Assembly (NCBI GenBank): GCA_044227925.1
Contig: JBGAVW010000020.1
Coordinates: forward strand, 1-64,000
Length of the DNA stretch: 64,000 nt
Reading direction: 5' to 3'
Source: JADJLQ01 sp044227925
Lineage (GTDB): Bacteria; Bacteroidota; Bacteroidia; Chitinophagales; Saprospiraceae
Of this stretch, positions 17,508-26,227 are shown in pieces (position 1 is the stretch's first letter; every line of letters begins with the position of its first letter). The position numbers and the translations under genes were made by a program. The notes under the pieces were generated by a model that saw nothing but the letters and a program-made list of their open reading frames with translations, had not been told where the DNA came from and ran no database searches.

Positions 17508-18242
17508 TTACTTATACAAAAGCTTTTCCACCCTTTCTATGTCTTCCGGTACATCCACACCGATTGACATATAATCCGTAATTCCAACATAGATACTTAG
17601 GCCATGTTCCAACCAGCGCAATTGTTCCAATGATTCTGCTCTCTCCAGAGGGGACTCTTTTAAATCGCGCAGGGTGAGTAATGTATTTAGTCTATACGCA
17701 TAAATGCCCAAATGCTGATAATGAACTTCAGTTGATGTAGAGCGATAATAAGGGATCTTCGATCTGCTGAAGTAAAGGGCTTTATAATTGTTATCAAATA
17801 CAGCCTTGACTATATTGGGATTGTCAGCATCAGCAGGGTCTTCTAATTTTCGCACCAGGGTGACTATTTCTGCATCAGGTTTTGATCTGATGATACTGAT
17901 TACCTCTTCCAATAAATCAGTGGTGATGAGTGGTTCATCACCTTGTATGTTAATTACCCAATCAACCTCCTGGTCAAGGTAGTGGTCTGTAATGACTTGC
18001 ACAATTCTGCTGGTGCCGTTTACATGATGCTCATCGGTCATTACTGCCTTGCCTCCAAATAAAGCAACGGCATCAAAAATTCGAACATCATCTGTGGCTA
18101 CCACCAAATCAAATAAATTTGTATTTTCGCTGCATCCCCTATAGACTCGCTCGATCATAGTCTTACCCCCTATCCTGGCTAATGGTTTTCCCAAAAACCT
18201 AGATGACGCATACCGGGCCGGTATAATCCCTAGAACTTTCAT
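17508..18242 (-). CDS. kdsB: 3-deoxy-manno-octulosonate cytidylyltransferase (CMP-KDO synthetase)
   Basis: A 244-residue nucleotidyltransferase that activates KDO with CTP for lipid A/core assembly. Visible motifs are the N-terminal IIPARYASSRFLGKPL nucleotide loop, VVATDD, the QGDEPLI metal/substrate motif and the late PLERAESLEQLRWLEHG segment that defines KdsB. Length matches the family. It shows that the organism makes KDO-containing LPS. A TATTTTTA box (18247-18254) lies 4 bases before the ATG, and the LysM gene is divergent. Confidence 0.96.
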   Translation of the reverse strand: MKVLGIIPARYASSRFLGKPLARIGGKTMIERVYRGCSENTNLFDLVVATDDVRIFDAVALFGGKAVMTDEHHVNGTSRIVQVITDHYLDQEVDWVINIQGDEPLITTDLLEEVISIIRSKPDAEIVTLVRKLEDPADADNPNIVKAVFDNNYKALYFSRSKIPYYRSTSTEVHYQHLGIYAYRLNTLLTLRDLKESPLERAESLEQLRWLEHGLSIYVGITDYMSIGVDVPEDIERVEKLLYK

Positions 18243-18246
18243 ATTA

Positions 18247-18254
18247 TAAAAATA
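18247..18254 (-). promoter_or_regulatory. Candidate -7 box (TATTTTTA) of kdsB
   Basis: Minus-strand TAnnTTTA, 4 bases before the kdsB ATG; implies a leaderless or nearly leaderless mRNA. It lies within the 76-bp very AT-rich divergent region shared with the LysM gene. Confidence 0.35.
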
Positions 18255-18288
18255 TTTAATTTGTTAAACATATTATAATAATATTTAA

Positions 18289-18296
18289 TATTTTTG
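18289..18296 (+). promoter_or_regulatory. Candidate -7 box (TATTTTTG) of the LysM gene
   Basis: An exact TAnnTTTG ending 22 bases before the ATG at 18319. A TTTG at about 18260-18263 is 25 bases upstream, rather far for a -33 element. Confidence 0.45.
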
Positions 18297-18318
18297 CGTC
18301 TAATAATAAGGATTTTAT

Positions 18319-19434
18319 ATGAAATTTACGAGAATGAGGTTTTTGATGATTTATGGTCTGGTGGTGATGAGTAATCTGATCCTTGCTAATGATTCATGGT
18401 TGAAAGACACCATTTTTATCCAATTAGACGAGAGCAATAATAAATTTGCAATGCATAAAGTAGAAAAGAAACAAACCCTATTTTCACTTGCAAATGCCTA
18501 TGGCATAGACCTTTATGATGTATACGATAATAATCCAATATTAAAATCCAGAATCCTGATGGCAGATGATCAGCTACGTATGCCAATTACTGATCGGCAC
18601 ATTATATTGGATGCAAGTCTTCTCGATAATACAAAAAAATACAGGCCTGTAATTTACATCGCCAAAGCAAAAGATAATTTATACAAAGTAGCCAGGCAAT
18701 ATTTTAATATGTCTTTTGATCAATTGATGGCCAGAAATCACTTAAGTACCCCCAATCTTAAAGTAAATCAAAAATTAGTAATTGGCTGGTTTGATAACAC
18801 AAAAGATACAGAGGCTATTTCAGATACAAAACCAAGCACATTAAAATCTGAGCAAGCAAAGCTGGAAGAAAAATTTACCACTGCCAATCCTGCACCATTT
18901 ACTGAAGAATATAAAGCCATCGATTTAGTTACTTCCGAATGGGTAAAAAAATATGGTAAAGAAGAAAATAACCCTGATCACCTTATCGATTTGAATAAAA
19001 GTATTCCCGAAATAAAAATGGTTGAAAGGAAATCAGATAAAACTGCTACCGCTGTGAAACCCGTTGAAATTACTAAGACACCAGAAAAAATAACACGAGG
19101 TAGTGCCGACAACCCAAATGTGATGCTGGAGAAGCCCAGAGTTTTAAAGCGTAAAATGATCACTCAAAATGGGGTAGCAAAATGGGTAAAAACAGAAAAT
19201 ACCAATGGCGATTTGTACTGCCTTCATCCAACTGCACCTATTAACTCAGTGGTAGAGATTACTAACCCCATGACCCATAGAAAAATCTATGCAAAAGTAT
19301 TATCCAATATGCCCGCCAAACTATATGGTGATGATATCAATGTAGTGGTATCTCCAGGTGTAGCCAACCTCTTAGGCGTAATCGATAGTCGTTTTTATGT
19401 AAAACTGAGGTATGTGGAAGAAACCATTCAGTAG
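18319..19434 (+). CDS. LysM-domain protein with C-terminal RlpA-like barrel, exported
   Basis: A 371-residue secreted or periplasmic protein. After a signal peptide (about 1-23) come two LysM modules, at about 45-90 (KVEKKQTLFSLANAYG) and about 110-155 (AKAKDNLYKVARQYF), which bind N-acetylglucosamine in peptidoglycan. A charged, Lys/Glu-rich linker spans about 160-290. The last 80 residues (SVVEITNPMTHRKIYAKVL to the C-terminus) resemble the double-psi barrel of RlpA-like proteins, although the catalytic His/Asp pair is not obvious. A role in cell-wall binding or remodelling is inferred. It is monocistronic. Confidence 0.75.
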   Translation: MKFTRMRFLMIYGLVVMSNLILANDSWLKDTIFIQLDESNNKFAMHKVEKKQTLFSLANAYGIDLYDVYDNNPILKSRILMADDQLRMPITDRHIILDASLLDNTKKYRPVIYIAKAKDNLYKVARQYFNMSFDQLMARNHLSTPNLKVNQKLVIGWFDNTKDTEAISDTKPSTLKSEQAKLEEKFTTANPAPFTEEYKAIDLVTSEWVKKYGKEENNPDHLIDLNKSIPEIKMVERKSDKTATAVKPVEITKTPEKITRGSADNPNVMLEKPRVLKRKMITQNGVAKWVKTENTNGDLYCLHPTAPINSVVEITNPMTHRKIYAKVLSNMPAKLYGDDINVVVSPGVANLLGVIDSRFYVKLRYVEETIQ

Positions 19435-19458
19435 AATTTTTCTTATACCTAAATCTCT

Positions 19459-19631
19459 TATCTTTGACTTGTTTTTGATTTAATATGAAAAGATCTGGTG
19501 GATTTAAGAAAAACAGTTCAAACCGAATTAGTACCGTTTGAAAATAAGTAAGGCAAACAATTCTGTACCGGATCAAATCTTAAAATTTGAAATGATACCC
19601 ATCGTTTACTGAAAAGCCATTTATAAAAATA
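19459..19631 (+). promoter_or_regulatory. Long leader of the cystathionine synthase gene with mini-ORF and hairpin
   Basis: An exact TATCTTTG box (19459-19466) suggests a start near 19470 and a leader of about 160 nt, far longer than others here. Within it an 18-codon ORF (19485-19541) encodes MKRSGGFKKNSSNRISTV. Its stop codon lies inside a perfect 7-bp inverted repeat, TTCAAAC at 19517-19523 and GTTTGAA at 19536-19542, with a 12-nt loop. The arrangement recalls a leader-peptide attenuator, but no T tract follows the hairpin and no Cys or Met codons cluster, so the mechanism is open. Confidence 0.35.
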
Positions 19632-20996
19632 ATGAAAGTATTCAATAATATATTGGAGACCATCGGAAACACTCCACTTATCCGGTTAAATAAGGTATGT
19701 GATGAAATACCTGCCCTGGTATTAGCAAAAGTAGAAACTTTTAATCCCGGTCATTCTATCAAAGATCGCATGGCAGTAAAGATGATTGATGATGCTGAGA
19801 AAAGTAAAAAACTACTTCCCGGAGGGACCATCATTGAATGTACATCAGGAAATACCGGTATGGGGCTGGCACTGATAGGCGCAGTACGAGGATACAAATG
19901 CATTTTCACAACTACTGACAAACAATCAGCAGAAAAAATAAATCTTTTAAAAGCATTTGGTGCAGAGGTCATCGTTTGTCCTACCAATGTCGAATCCCAT
20001 GATCCAAGATCATATTATTCCGTAGCTGAAAGACTTAGTAAACAAATTCCTAATTCTTTTTGGTGTAATCAATACGACAATCTCAGCAACGCTGAAGCCC
20101 ATTTCGAAAGCACAGGTCCTGAAATCTGGGATCAAACCGATGGCAAAATTACCCACCTGATCGTAGGCGTAGGCACAGGTGGCACTATCAGTGGCACTGC
20201 CCGATACCTCAAATCAAAAAATCCAAATATTAAAATCTGGGGTGTAGATACTTATGGGTCTGCATTGAAAAAATATCATGAGACCGGAATATTGGATCCT
20301 AAAGAAATTTATCCTTACATAACAGAAGGGATTGGTGAAGATATCATCCCCCTGAATATCGATTTTAAAATCATTGATCATTTCGAAAAGGTCACTGATA
20401 AAGATGCTGCTTTGGCCACCCGCAAGCTGGCGCGCGAAGAAGGTTTATTATTAGGATATAGCGCGGGCTCTGCATTAGCCGGCCTCAATCAATTGAAAGA
20501 TAAGCTTACGAAAGAAGATGTAGTGGTAATTATTTTTCACGATCATGGTTCACGATATGTAGGAAAGATCTTTAATGATGATTGGATGCGCGAAAGAGGA
20601 TTCCTGGAGACAGAAATAAAAGTGAAAGATCTGATCCGGGCCAAAGAAGATAAACGGTTCTTTTCACTGGATGCTTCTAATAAAGTCAGAGAAGCATTGC
20701 ATATGATGAAAGCAAACGATATTTCACAGATTCCGGTAATGAAAGGTGACCACATATCCGGTTCTATAAGCGAAAGCAGAATATTGGCATTTATACTTGA
20801 AAATCCGGTAAGCCATCTTGAAAAAAATATTGAAGCAGTGATGGATGATCCATTACCACAAGTACCTCTGGATATGGGCATTCAAGATGTAAGTCGATAT
20901 TTTGATAGAAAAATACCAGCAGTAATGACCCAGGATACTGCTGGAAACTGGCATGTAATAACTCAATATGATATCATCAGAAGTATCAGGGGCTGA
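19632..20996 (+). CDS. PLP-dependent cystathionine beta-synthase / cysteine synthase with CBS domain pair
   Basis: A 454-residue fold-type II PLP enzyme plus a regulatory tail. The PLP lysine is Lys44 in HSIKDRMA, the substrate loop is TSGNTGMG (about 70-77), and the phosphate loop GTGGTISG is at about 181-188. Two CBS motifs occupy about 335-454, separated from the core by a linker. This layout is that of cystathionine beta-synthase, which joins homocysteine and serine, and can also make H2S; in human CBS the tandem CBS domains bind S-adenosylmethionine. No N-terminal haem segment is seen. It ends 2 bp from the convergent ZIP gene's stop. Confidence 0.88.
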   Translation: MKVFNNILETIGNTPLIRLNKVCDEIPALVLAKVETFNPGHSIKDRMAVKMIDDAEKSKKLLPGGTIIECTSGNTGMGLALIGAVRGYKCIFTTTDKQSAEKINLLKAFGAEVIVCPTNVESHDPRSYYSVAERLSKQIPNSFWCNQYDNLSNAEAHFESTGPEIWDQTDGKITHLIVGVGTGGTISGTARYLKSKNPNIKIWGVDTYGSALKKYHETGILDPKEIYPYITEGIGEDIIPLNIDFKIIDHFEKVTDKDAALATRKLAREEGLLLGYSAGSALAGLNQLKDKLTKEDVVVIIFHDHGSRYVGKIFNDDWMRERGFLETEIKVKDLIRAKEDKRFFSLDASNKVREALHMMKANDISQIPVMKGDHISGSISESRILAFILENPVSHLEKNIEAVMDDPLPQVPLDMGIQDVSRYFDRKIPAVMTQDTAGNWHVITQYDIIRSIRG

Positions 20997-20998
20997 TC

Positions 20999-21727
20999 TC
21001 AAAGTGAAACCATGAGTATGGAGACCCCAATTCCAATACCGATCCATATTAATTTTCGCCAGGCTATGCCATGATGATGCAGATTTTCTGATTCAAACAA
21101 TATAGTTATGGCTACATGCAGTAATGATCCTCCGGCAAAAGCCAAAACATAGGATATATTATTTATTAAATCAGGAAAGGATTGTATCAGGTACATGCCT
21201 ATAGGAGTCAAAAAAGCAAACATAAGGATTAAGCCAAACGACCTCCATTGGTTTATCCCTAATAGGTTCATCACCAGGTAAAGGGTAAAACCTTCAGCCA
21301 CTTTGTGTAATAATATACCTGAATACACCGAATGAAAATGATTATCCGATACTTCATTGAAACCCACAAATGGCAGGCCATCAAATATGGCATGCACTCC
21401 CAAGCCCAAAAACAAAGAAATAAGCATGCTTTTTTTATGCTCCTTTTCATGAAAATGTACATGTCCATGCTCTACCCCACCGGTAAGTACATCTATACCT
21501 ATTTGAAGAAAGAACCCTATTAAAACAAATATGCCTATAGCATGGTTATGTGTTCTAAAAATGGAAGGAAACAGTTCCAGGATCAAAATGCCAAATAAAA
21601 AAGCTCCACTAAGAGATTGAATATCCTGAAGTATTTTTCTTCTATTCGCCTGACTGAAAAATGCGGCCAATCCTGCACCTGCAAAAATCAAAATCAAGCA
21701 TAATATGGCATATGTAAATAAACTCAT
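20999..21727 (-). CDS. ZIP-family divalent metal transporter
   Basis: A 242-residue inner-membrane protein with about eight predicted helices. Metal-site motifs are HAIFDGLPF in the first ligand helix and HKVAEGFTLYLV in the second, the usual HNxxD/HxxxE pattern of ZIP carriers. A His-rich cytoplasmic loop, GGVEHGHVHFHEKEHK, lies before the first. Zinc or iron uptake is likely; direction and metal are not determined by sequence. Its ATG overlaps the PAP2 stop by 4 bp (ATGA), so the pair is translationally coupled. Confidence 0.88.
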   Translation of the reverse strand: MSLFTYAILCLILIFAGAGLAAFFSQANRRKILQDIQSLSGAFLFGILILELFPSIFRTHNHAIGIFVLIGFFLQIGIDVLTGGVEHGHVHFHEKEHKKSMLISLFLGLGVHAIFDGLPFVGFNEVSDNHFHSVYSGILLHKVAEGFTLYLVMNLLGINQWRSFGLILMFAFLTPIGMYLIQSFPDLINNISYVLAFAGGSLLHVAITILFESENLHHHGIAWRKLIWIGIGIGVSILMVSL

Positions 21728-22284
21728 GAGTAAACCTTCAATCTCTTAAAAATAAAGCTCCCCATATAACCGGAAAAAATACCCAGCAAACTGCCACATA
21801 TTACATCCATTGGATAGTGCACACCTACATACACCTGAGCATATGAGATCACTGCTGCCCAAATTAAAAACAAATAGCGCCATCGTCCAAAAAAATGCAT
21901 ACCTGTCAAAAAAATAAATGAGGAAACACAAAAATGATTGGTAGCATGAGATGAAGTAAAACTATAACCACTACCACAATGGACAATAATTCTTCTGTTG
22001 CCTTCCAAAGCAATTTCATTGCACGGCCTGGTTCGTTTTACCGATTTCTTTATTAATTCACTACTTAGTAAATTGGATAAAACAACCATACCAATAGCAA
22101 ACAGCAGGTAATATAACCCCTGTCTGCCAAAATTAAATAGAAGAAAGGATATCAGAAATACGTATAAAGGAAACCAAACATAGCTGTTTCGCATAAAAGA
22201 CAGAAAAACATCCAAATAGGGATGCACCCACTCCTGGTTGATCAAATGGAAAAGCTGAAGATCCTGTTGTAAAATCTGGTGCAT
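21724..22284 (-). CDS. PAP2-family phosphatase, membrane
   Basis: A 186-residue integral-membrane lipid phosphatase with about five helices. The three PAP2 motifs are seen: K-x6-RP ending at KRTRP (83-87), SFTSSHA (108-114, where PSGH is usual) with catalytic His113, and VYVGVHYPMD (151-160) with nucleophile His156. Members hydrolyse undecaprenyl pyrophosphate or phosphatidate at the periplasmic face. It is the first gene of a two-gene unit with the ZIP transporter and is divergent from galE; a TACATTTG box (22298-22305) lies upstream. Confidence 0.9.
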   Translation of the reverse strand: MHQILQQDLQLFHLINQEWVHPYLDVFLSFMRNSYVWFPLYVFLISFLLFNFGRQGLYYLLFAIGMVVLSNLLSSELIKKSVKRTRPCNEIALEGNRRIIVHCGSGYSFTSSHATNHFCVSSFIFLTGMHFFGRWRYLFLIWAAVISYAQVYVGVHYPMDVICGSLLGIFSGYMGSFIFKRLKVYS

Positions 22285-22297
22285 ATTTAGAGCGGTA

Positions 22298-22305
22298 CAA
22301 ATGTA
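22298..22305 (-). promoter_or_regulatory. Candidate -7 box (TACATTTG) of the PAP2-ZIP unit
   Basis: An exact TAnnTTTG on the minus strand, 13 bases before the ATG at 22284. Confidence 0.45.
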
Positions 22306-22330
22306 GCAGGTATAAGCTAGTAAAGAGAAT

Positions 22331-22338
22331 TATCTTTG
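22331..22338 (+). promoter_or_regulatory. Candidate -7 box (TATCTTTG) of galE
   Basis: An exact TAnnTTTG ending 7 bases before the galE ATG, so the mRNA would have a leader of only a few bases. Confidence 0.45.
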
Positions 22339-22345
22339 CAATTAT

Positions 22346-23380
22346 ATGATAAAAATACTGGTTACAGGGGCCTCCGGATACATTGGAAGTCATACCGTGA
22401 TAGATCTGTTAGAACATGGCTATGAGGTTATTGGCATAGACAATCAAGTAAACTCATCCCTAAAATCCTATGATCGTATAGAGGAGATTACAGGAAAAAA
22501 AATCATGCACTACCAGGTGGATATTTGCAATAAAACTGAGCTTGAAAAAATATTCTCCATACACCGGGATGCTAAAGCAGTAATTCATTTTGCTGCTCTC
22601 AAAAGTGTGGAGGAATCCATAGATAAGCCTTTTCTTTATTATCAAAACAATATGGTAGGGCTCATCAATTTGCTTGAGTTACAAAATTCGTATGGTGTGT
22701 ATAACCATATTTTTTCATCCTCCTGCACGGTCTATGGCAATACACATGAACTACCTGTGACGGAATCAACACCATGGAACACTGCCGAATCACCGTATGG
22801 CCTGACCAAACAACTGGGCGAGCTTACAATTGAAAATGTAACCAAAGTACGGCCTGATTTTAAGGCTATTTCACTGCGGTATTTTAATCCTGCAGGGGCT
22901 CACCCAACTGCCCGATTAGGAGAAGCAGCCATAGTCGAAGTAAGAAACCTGATCCCATTAGTGATGGAAACGGGATTTGGTAAAAGAAAAGAATTGATGG
23001 TGTTTGGCAATGACTATCCTACACGTGACGGCACCAATATCAGAGACTATATTCATATTCTGGATTTGGCTCATGCCCATACTTTAGCTTTAGAGCATTT
23101 AATAAAAAACAAAGATGCGAAGAACTACAATGTTTATAATATAGGCTCAGGAAGTGGATCCAGCATATTGGAAGTCATACACGCTTTCGAAAAAGTGACC
23201 GGTAAAAAATTAAATTATCGAATAGCCGATAAAAGGCCGGGCGATGTAGTGGCCATCTACGCAGATTTTACCAAAGCAAATAAAGAATTGGGATGGGCAC
23301 CCAAGTTTACTATAGAAGATATAATGCGCAATGCCTGGGATTGGGAAAAGGAAAAAGCAGAGTATCTGATGATAAAATAA
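22346..23380 (+). CDS. galE: UDP-glucose 4-epimerase
   Basis: A 344-residue extended short-chain dehydrogenase/reductase that interconverts UDP-glucose and UDP-galactose. The NAD-binding GASGYIG is at 8-14, catalytic Ser within SSSCTVYG (124-131), and the Tyr151-x3-Lys155 pair is in YGLTK. The GalE-specific RYFNPAGAH and the DGTNIRDYIHILDLA segment are kept, and the length is standard. It probably feeds Leloir-pathway and surface-polysaccharide synthesis. It is monocistronic between divergent and convergent neighbours. Confidence 0.96.
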   Translation: MIKILVTGASGYIGSHTVIDLLEHGYEVIGIDNQVNSSLKSYDRIEEITGKKIMHYQVDICNKTELEKIFSIHRDAKAVIHFAALKSVEESIDKPFLYYQNNMVGLINLLELQNSYGVYNHIFSSSCTVYGNTHELPVTESTPWNTAESPYGLTKQLGELTIENVTKVRPDFKAISLRYFNPAGAHPTARLGEAAIVEVRNLIPLVMETGFGKRKELMVFGNDYPTRDGTNIRDYIHILDLAHAHTLALEHLIKNKDAKNYNVYNIGSGSGSSILEVIHAFEKVTGKKLNYRIADKRPGDVVAIYADFTKANKELGWAPKFTIEDIMRNAWDWEKEKAEYLMIK

Positions 23381-23399
23381 TCAGTCTCCTGACTCACCA

Positions 23400-25559
23400 T
23401 TACCCAATCGTCTCCAAATCAATTGGGAGTCTTCTCAATCTTTTACCAGTAAGATTAAATATTGCATTTCCAAGCGCAGGGGCTATGGGTGGTAGGCCTG
23501 GTTCTCCCACTCCACCGGGTTTTTCAAGATTTTCCATGATATGTATATCTACCGCAGGCATTTCATGTATTCGCATCACTTGATATTCATGGAAATTACT
23601 TTGATCGCATTTGCTTTTGGAGAAAGTAATTCCACCTTTGATTGCGGCAGATAATCCCATGACAATATTCCCTTCAGTCTGTGCTTTTACCATATCCGGA
23701 TTTACATGCTGTCCACAATCAATCACTGAGGTGACTTTTATAATTTTAATGCCCTTATCCGTCTTGGCCACCTCTACTGCCGCAGCACTCATAGTGGCAA
23801 ATGATCTGAACATGGCTACTCCGCGGGCATGATTGGCCGGTAATGCCGGGTAAGCTTTGGTGATTTCTTCCAGCTTTGAGATCACTTTAAGATCACGATC
23901 TGCACTTCTTAATAATTCCTTGCGGGCAGCTATCGGATCTTTACCCGCTTTATGCGCCATTTCATCCAGGAAGCATTCCTGGCCCCAGGAAAAGTTAGAT
24001 GCATATACCGATCGCCACCAAAGAATGGGTATATCCGTTTTCACTCTAGAATAAGATAGGTGATGTACGGGGAAATTGTATTTATGGTTTTCTTTACTCA
24101 GTTCACTAGCCAGCCAACTATCTGCCTGGAATGCTTCTACTCCATTCCAATGTTGTCCTTGAATGGATTCTCCAATCGCATGATGACTGAATGCTGCTAG
24201 CCGATTTTGTTTATTAATTACACCCCGCATTTTGCTGAGCATAGCCGGCCTGAATGGTCCTTGTGCCATATCTTCCTCCCTGGGCCAGATAAGCTTTACC
24301 GGTGCTTGCATTTGCTTAGATATGTCTATGGCCTCTTTCATAAAATCCATAAAAGCTTTTCTTCCAAACGAGCCTCCCAATAAGGTAGGATTGATCTTCA
24401 CCTTTTCTTTGGGTATACCAAGCAAATTAGAAGTTTCTGTTAGTGCACCGTCAGGCCCTTGAATTGGGGCCCATACCTCAACCGTTCCATCTGCTTTTAC
24501 ATGTGCAGTAGCATTTACAGGTTCTATAGCTGCGTGTGCAAGAAAAGGAGTTTCATATACGGCTTCTAATTTATTATCAAAAAATTTATAATAACTATCA
24601 AAATCACCTTCTTCTTCGGCTCGCACACCGGTCTTTGCTGCTGCCAGGTGCATTTCTTTAAAATAATTGTCAGAGTTTAAAGTGGCATCAGGTTCTGATT
24701 CCCATTTTAGTTTCAACAGCTTACTTGCTTTTAAGGCAGCCCAATAATTATCCGCAACTACGGCTACTGCATCCGTATCGCCACCCGGATAAAAATGTTT
24801 TGTCTTCAACACAGACTTTACCCCTATTACCTTCTTTGCTTCTTCATCCTGTATTGATTTTAATTTTCCTTTTACCGATGGCGAATGCACAGTTACTGCA
24901 TACAACATATTAGGTACTACGACATCTATTCCAAATACGGCTTGACCCGTCACCTTTGATGGTACATCTTGTCTTTTGGCATATTTGCCCAATATTCTAT
25001 ACTCTTTTGGATCTTTTAATTTAGGATTTTTAGGTACTTCCAGTTTGGATGCATCCGTTACCAAATCTCCAAAGCCAATGCTTTTATCTCCTCCTTTTAA
25101 ATAGATTTTACCTTCCTGTGCGTAACATTGATCAGCATTTACTGCCCATTTATTCGCTGCTGACTGAATTAACATCTCTTTGGCAGCAGCTCCGGTCTTC
25201 CTGAGTGAATTCCATAGCTCTCTTACTGTACTGCTACCACCGGATTGCTGAGCTCCGTATTGGGCTCTGCCGTCTGATGGAATAATTTTTACCTGATCAA
25301 GGTTTACCTCCAATTCCTCAGCCAAAATAGAAGGTACTGCCTGATAAGATCCCTGTCCCATATCTGGCCGGCTATTTACCAAAGTAATGTTTCCTGCGGT
25401 ATCAATAATGATGAATGGATTGAGTTCATGAATAAACACCTGCTGATCCAATTTTATCACCTGGTCATTTCCTGCTACGGAATGAAATCCCAATGCGAGA
25501 CCAAAGCTGGCAGCACCTGTTTTTTTAAGAAATTCTCTTCTATTTGAAATGGTAGACAT
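23400..25559 (-). CDS. Molybdenum hydroxylase large subunit (IorB-like, xanthine dehydrogenase family), Tat-exported
   Basis: A 719-residue molybdopterin-binding subunit. A twin-arginine signal is present (NRREFLKKTGAASFG, Arg7-Arg8). The a/b hammerhead domain lies at about 210-300 and MoCo-binding segments follow, including GGSFGRKAFMDF and the C-terminal GGVGEPGLPPIAPALG with the catalytic Glu of GEPGLPP. Isoquinoline 1-oxidoreductase and related aldehyde or N-heterocycle hydroxylases share this layout; substrate is not known. It is second in a two-gene unit after the [2Fe-2S] subunit (36-bp gap), which lacks a signal and is likely co-exported. No FAD subunit or XdhC-type maturation factor is adjacent. 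Confidence 0.9.
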   Translation of the reverse strand: MSTISNRREFLKKTGAASFGLALGFHSVAGNDQVIKLDQQVFIHELNPFIIIDTAGNITLVNSRPDMGQGSYQAVPSILAEELEVNLDQVKIIPSDGRAQYGAQQSGGSSTVRELWNSLRKTGAAAKEMLIQSAANKWAVNADQCYAQEGKIYLKGGDKSIGFGDLVTDASKLEVPKNPKLKDPKEYRILGKYAKRQDVPSKVTGQAVFGIDVVVPNMLYAVTVHSPSVKGKLKSIQDEEAKKVIGVKSVLKTKHFYPGGDTDAVAVVADNYWAALKASKLLKLKWESEPDATLNSDNYFKEMHLAAAKTGVRAEEEGDFDSYYKFFDNKLEAVYETPFLAHAAIEPVNATAHVKADGTVEVWAPIQGPDGALTETSNLLGIPKEKVKINPTLLGGSFGRKAFMDFMKEAIDISKQMQAPVKLIWPREEDMAQGPFRPAMLSKMRGVINKQNRLAAFSHHAIGESIQGQHWNGVEAFQADSWLASELSKENHKYNFPVHHLSYSRVKTDIPILWWRSVYASNFSWGQECFLDEMAHKAGKDPIAARKELLRSADRDLKVISKLEEITKAYPALPANHARGVAMFRSFATMSAAAVEVAKTDKGIKIIKVTSVIDCGQHVNPDMVKAQTEGNIVMGLSAAIKGGITFSKSKCDQSNFHEYQVMRIHEMPAVDIHIMENLEKPGGVGEPGLPPIAPALGNAIFNLTGKRLRRLPIDLETIG

Positions 25560-25595
25560 AATTATGAGTATAAAAGAAATGAATTAATGGGATGA

Positions 25596-26081
25596 TTAAT
25601 GGCCAGTGCCTTGTGTGGCAGTGGCATTTGCTGCCCGATGAATGGCTTTTCTAATCCGATCGTAAGTACCACATCTGCAAATATTGCCTTGCATATAGAG
25701 ATCAATATCCTCGTCGGTGGGTTTGGGCTTTTGATTCAATAAAGCCATAGCAGACATTATTTGTCCACTTTGACAATATCCACATTGTGGTACCTGCTCT
25801 TCCACCCAGGCTTGCTGCACGGCAGTCAATGTTTCAGGTGCACCAATACCCTCAATGGTAGTGATTTTTTGCTTTTTAGTTACTGACCCTACTTGCATAG
25901 AACAGGATCGAATGGGTACACCATCCAGATGTACGGTGCAAGCACCACATTGAGCTATCCCGCACCCATATTTTGTACCTTTAAGTCCTACTATATCGCG
26001 TAAGGCCCAAAGCAAAGGCATATCCGGTTCAGCATCGAATTGGTATTTTTTATTATTTACAGTCAGAGAAATTTTTGCCAT
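25596..26081 (-). CDS. [2Fe-2S] small subunit of molybdenum hydroxylase (IorA-like)
   Basis: A 161-residue iron-sulphur subunit. The N-terminal plant-ferredoxin-type cluster is bound by Cys40, Cys45, Cys48 and Cys60, and the helical C-terminal cluster by Cys100, Cys103, Cys135 and Cys137. These eight cysteines and the GCGIAQCGACTV and GNICRCGTY contexts are diagnostic. It passes electrons from the Mo centre of the partner subunit to an acceptor, often a c-type cytochrome. It has no signal peptide; hitch-hiker Tat export with the large subunit is inferred. The tail after residue 150 is a short Ala/Thr/Gly stretch. Confidence 0.94.
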   Translation of the reverse strand: MAKISLTVNNKKYQFDAEPDMPLLWALRDIVGLKGTKYGCGIAQCGACTVHLDGVPIRSCSMQVGSVTKKQKITTIEGIGAPETLTAVQQAWVEEQVPQCGYCQSGQIMSAMALLNQKPKPTDEDIDLYMQGNICRCGTYDRIRKAIHRAANATATQGTGH

Positions 26082-26209
26082 AGGAAAAATAGTTATATAG
26101 TACTCAAAGCTAAGATGACAAGTCTACAAAGAAGAATAATAATGCTATAAAAAATTGTTAAAAAATGGATACTAAAAACCCCGCTCTGGTAGAATCAACG
26201 AAAATAAAG

Positions 26210-26227
26210 ATTGAATTTAAATTCAAT
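26210..26227. repeat. 18-bp perfect palindrome
   Basis: ATTGAATTTAAATTCAAT reads the same on both strands with no spacer. It abuts the stop codon of the phosphoesterase (26228-26230) in the gap before the molybdenum hydroxylase pair. Without a loop it is more like a protein-binding site than a terminator; it may be chance in AT-rich DNA. Confidence 0.35.
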
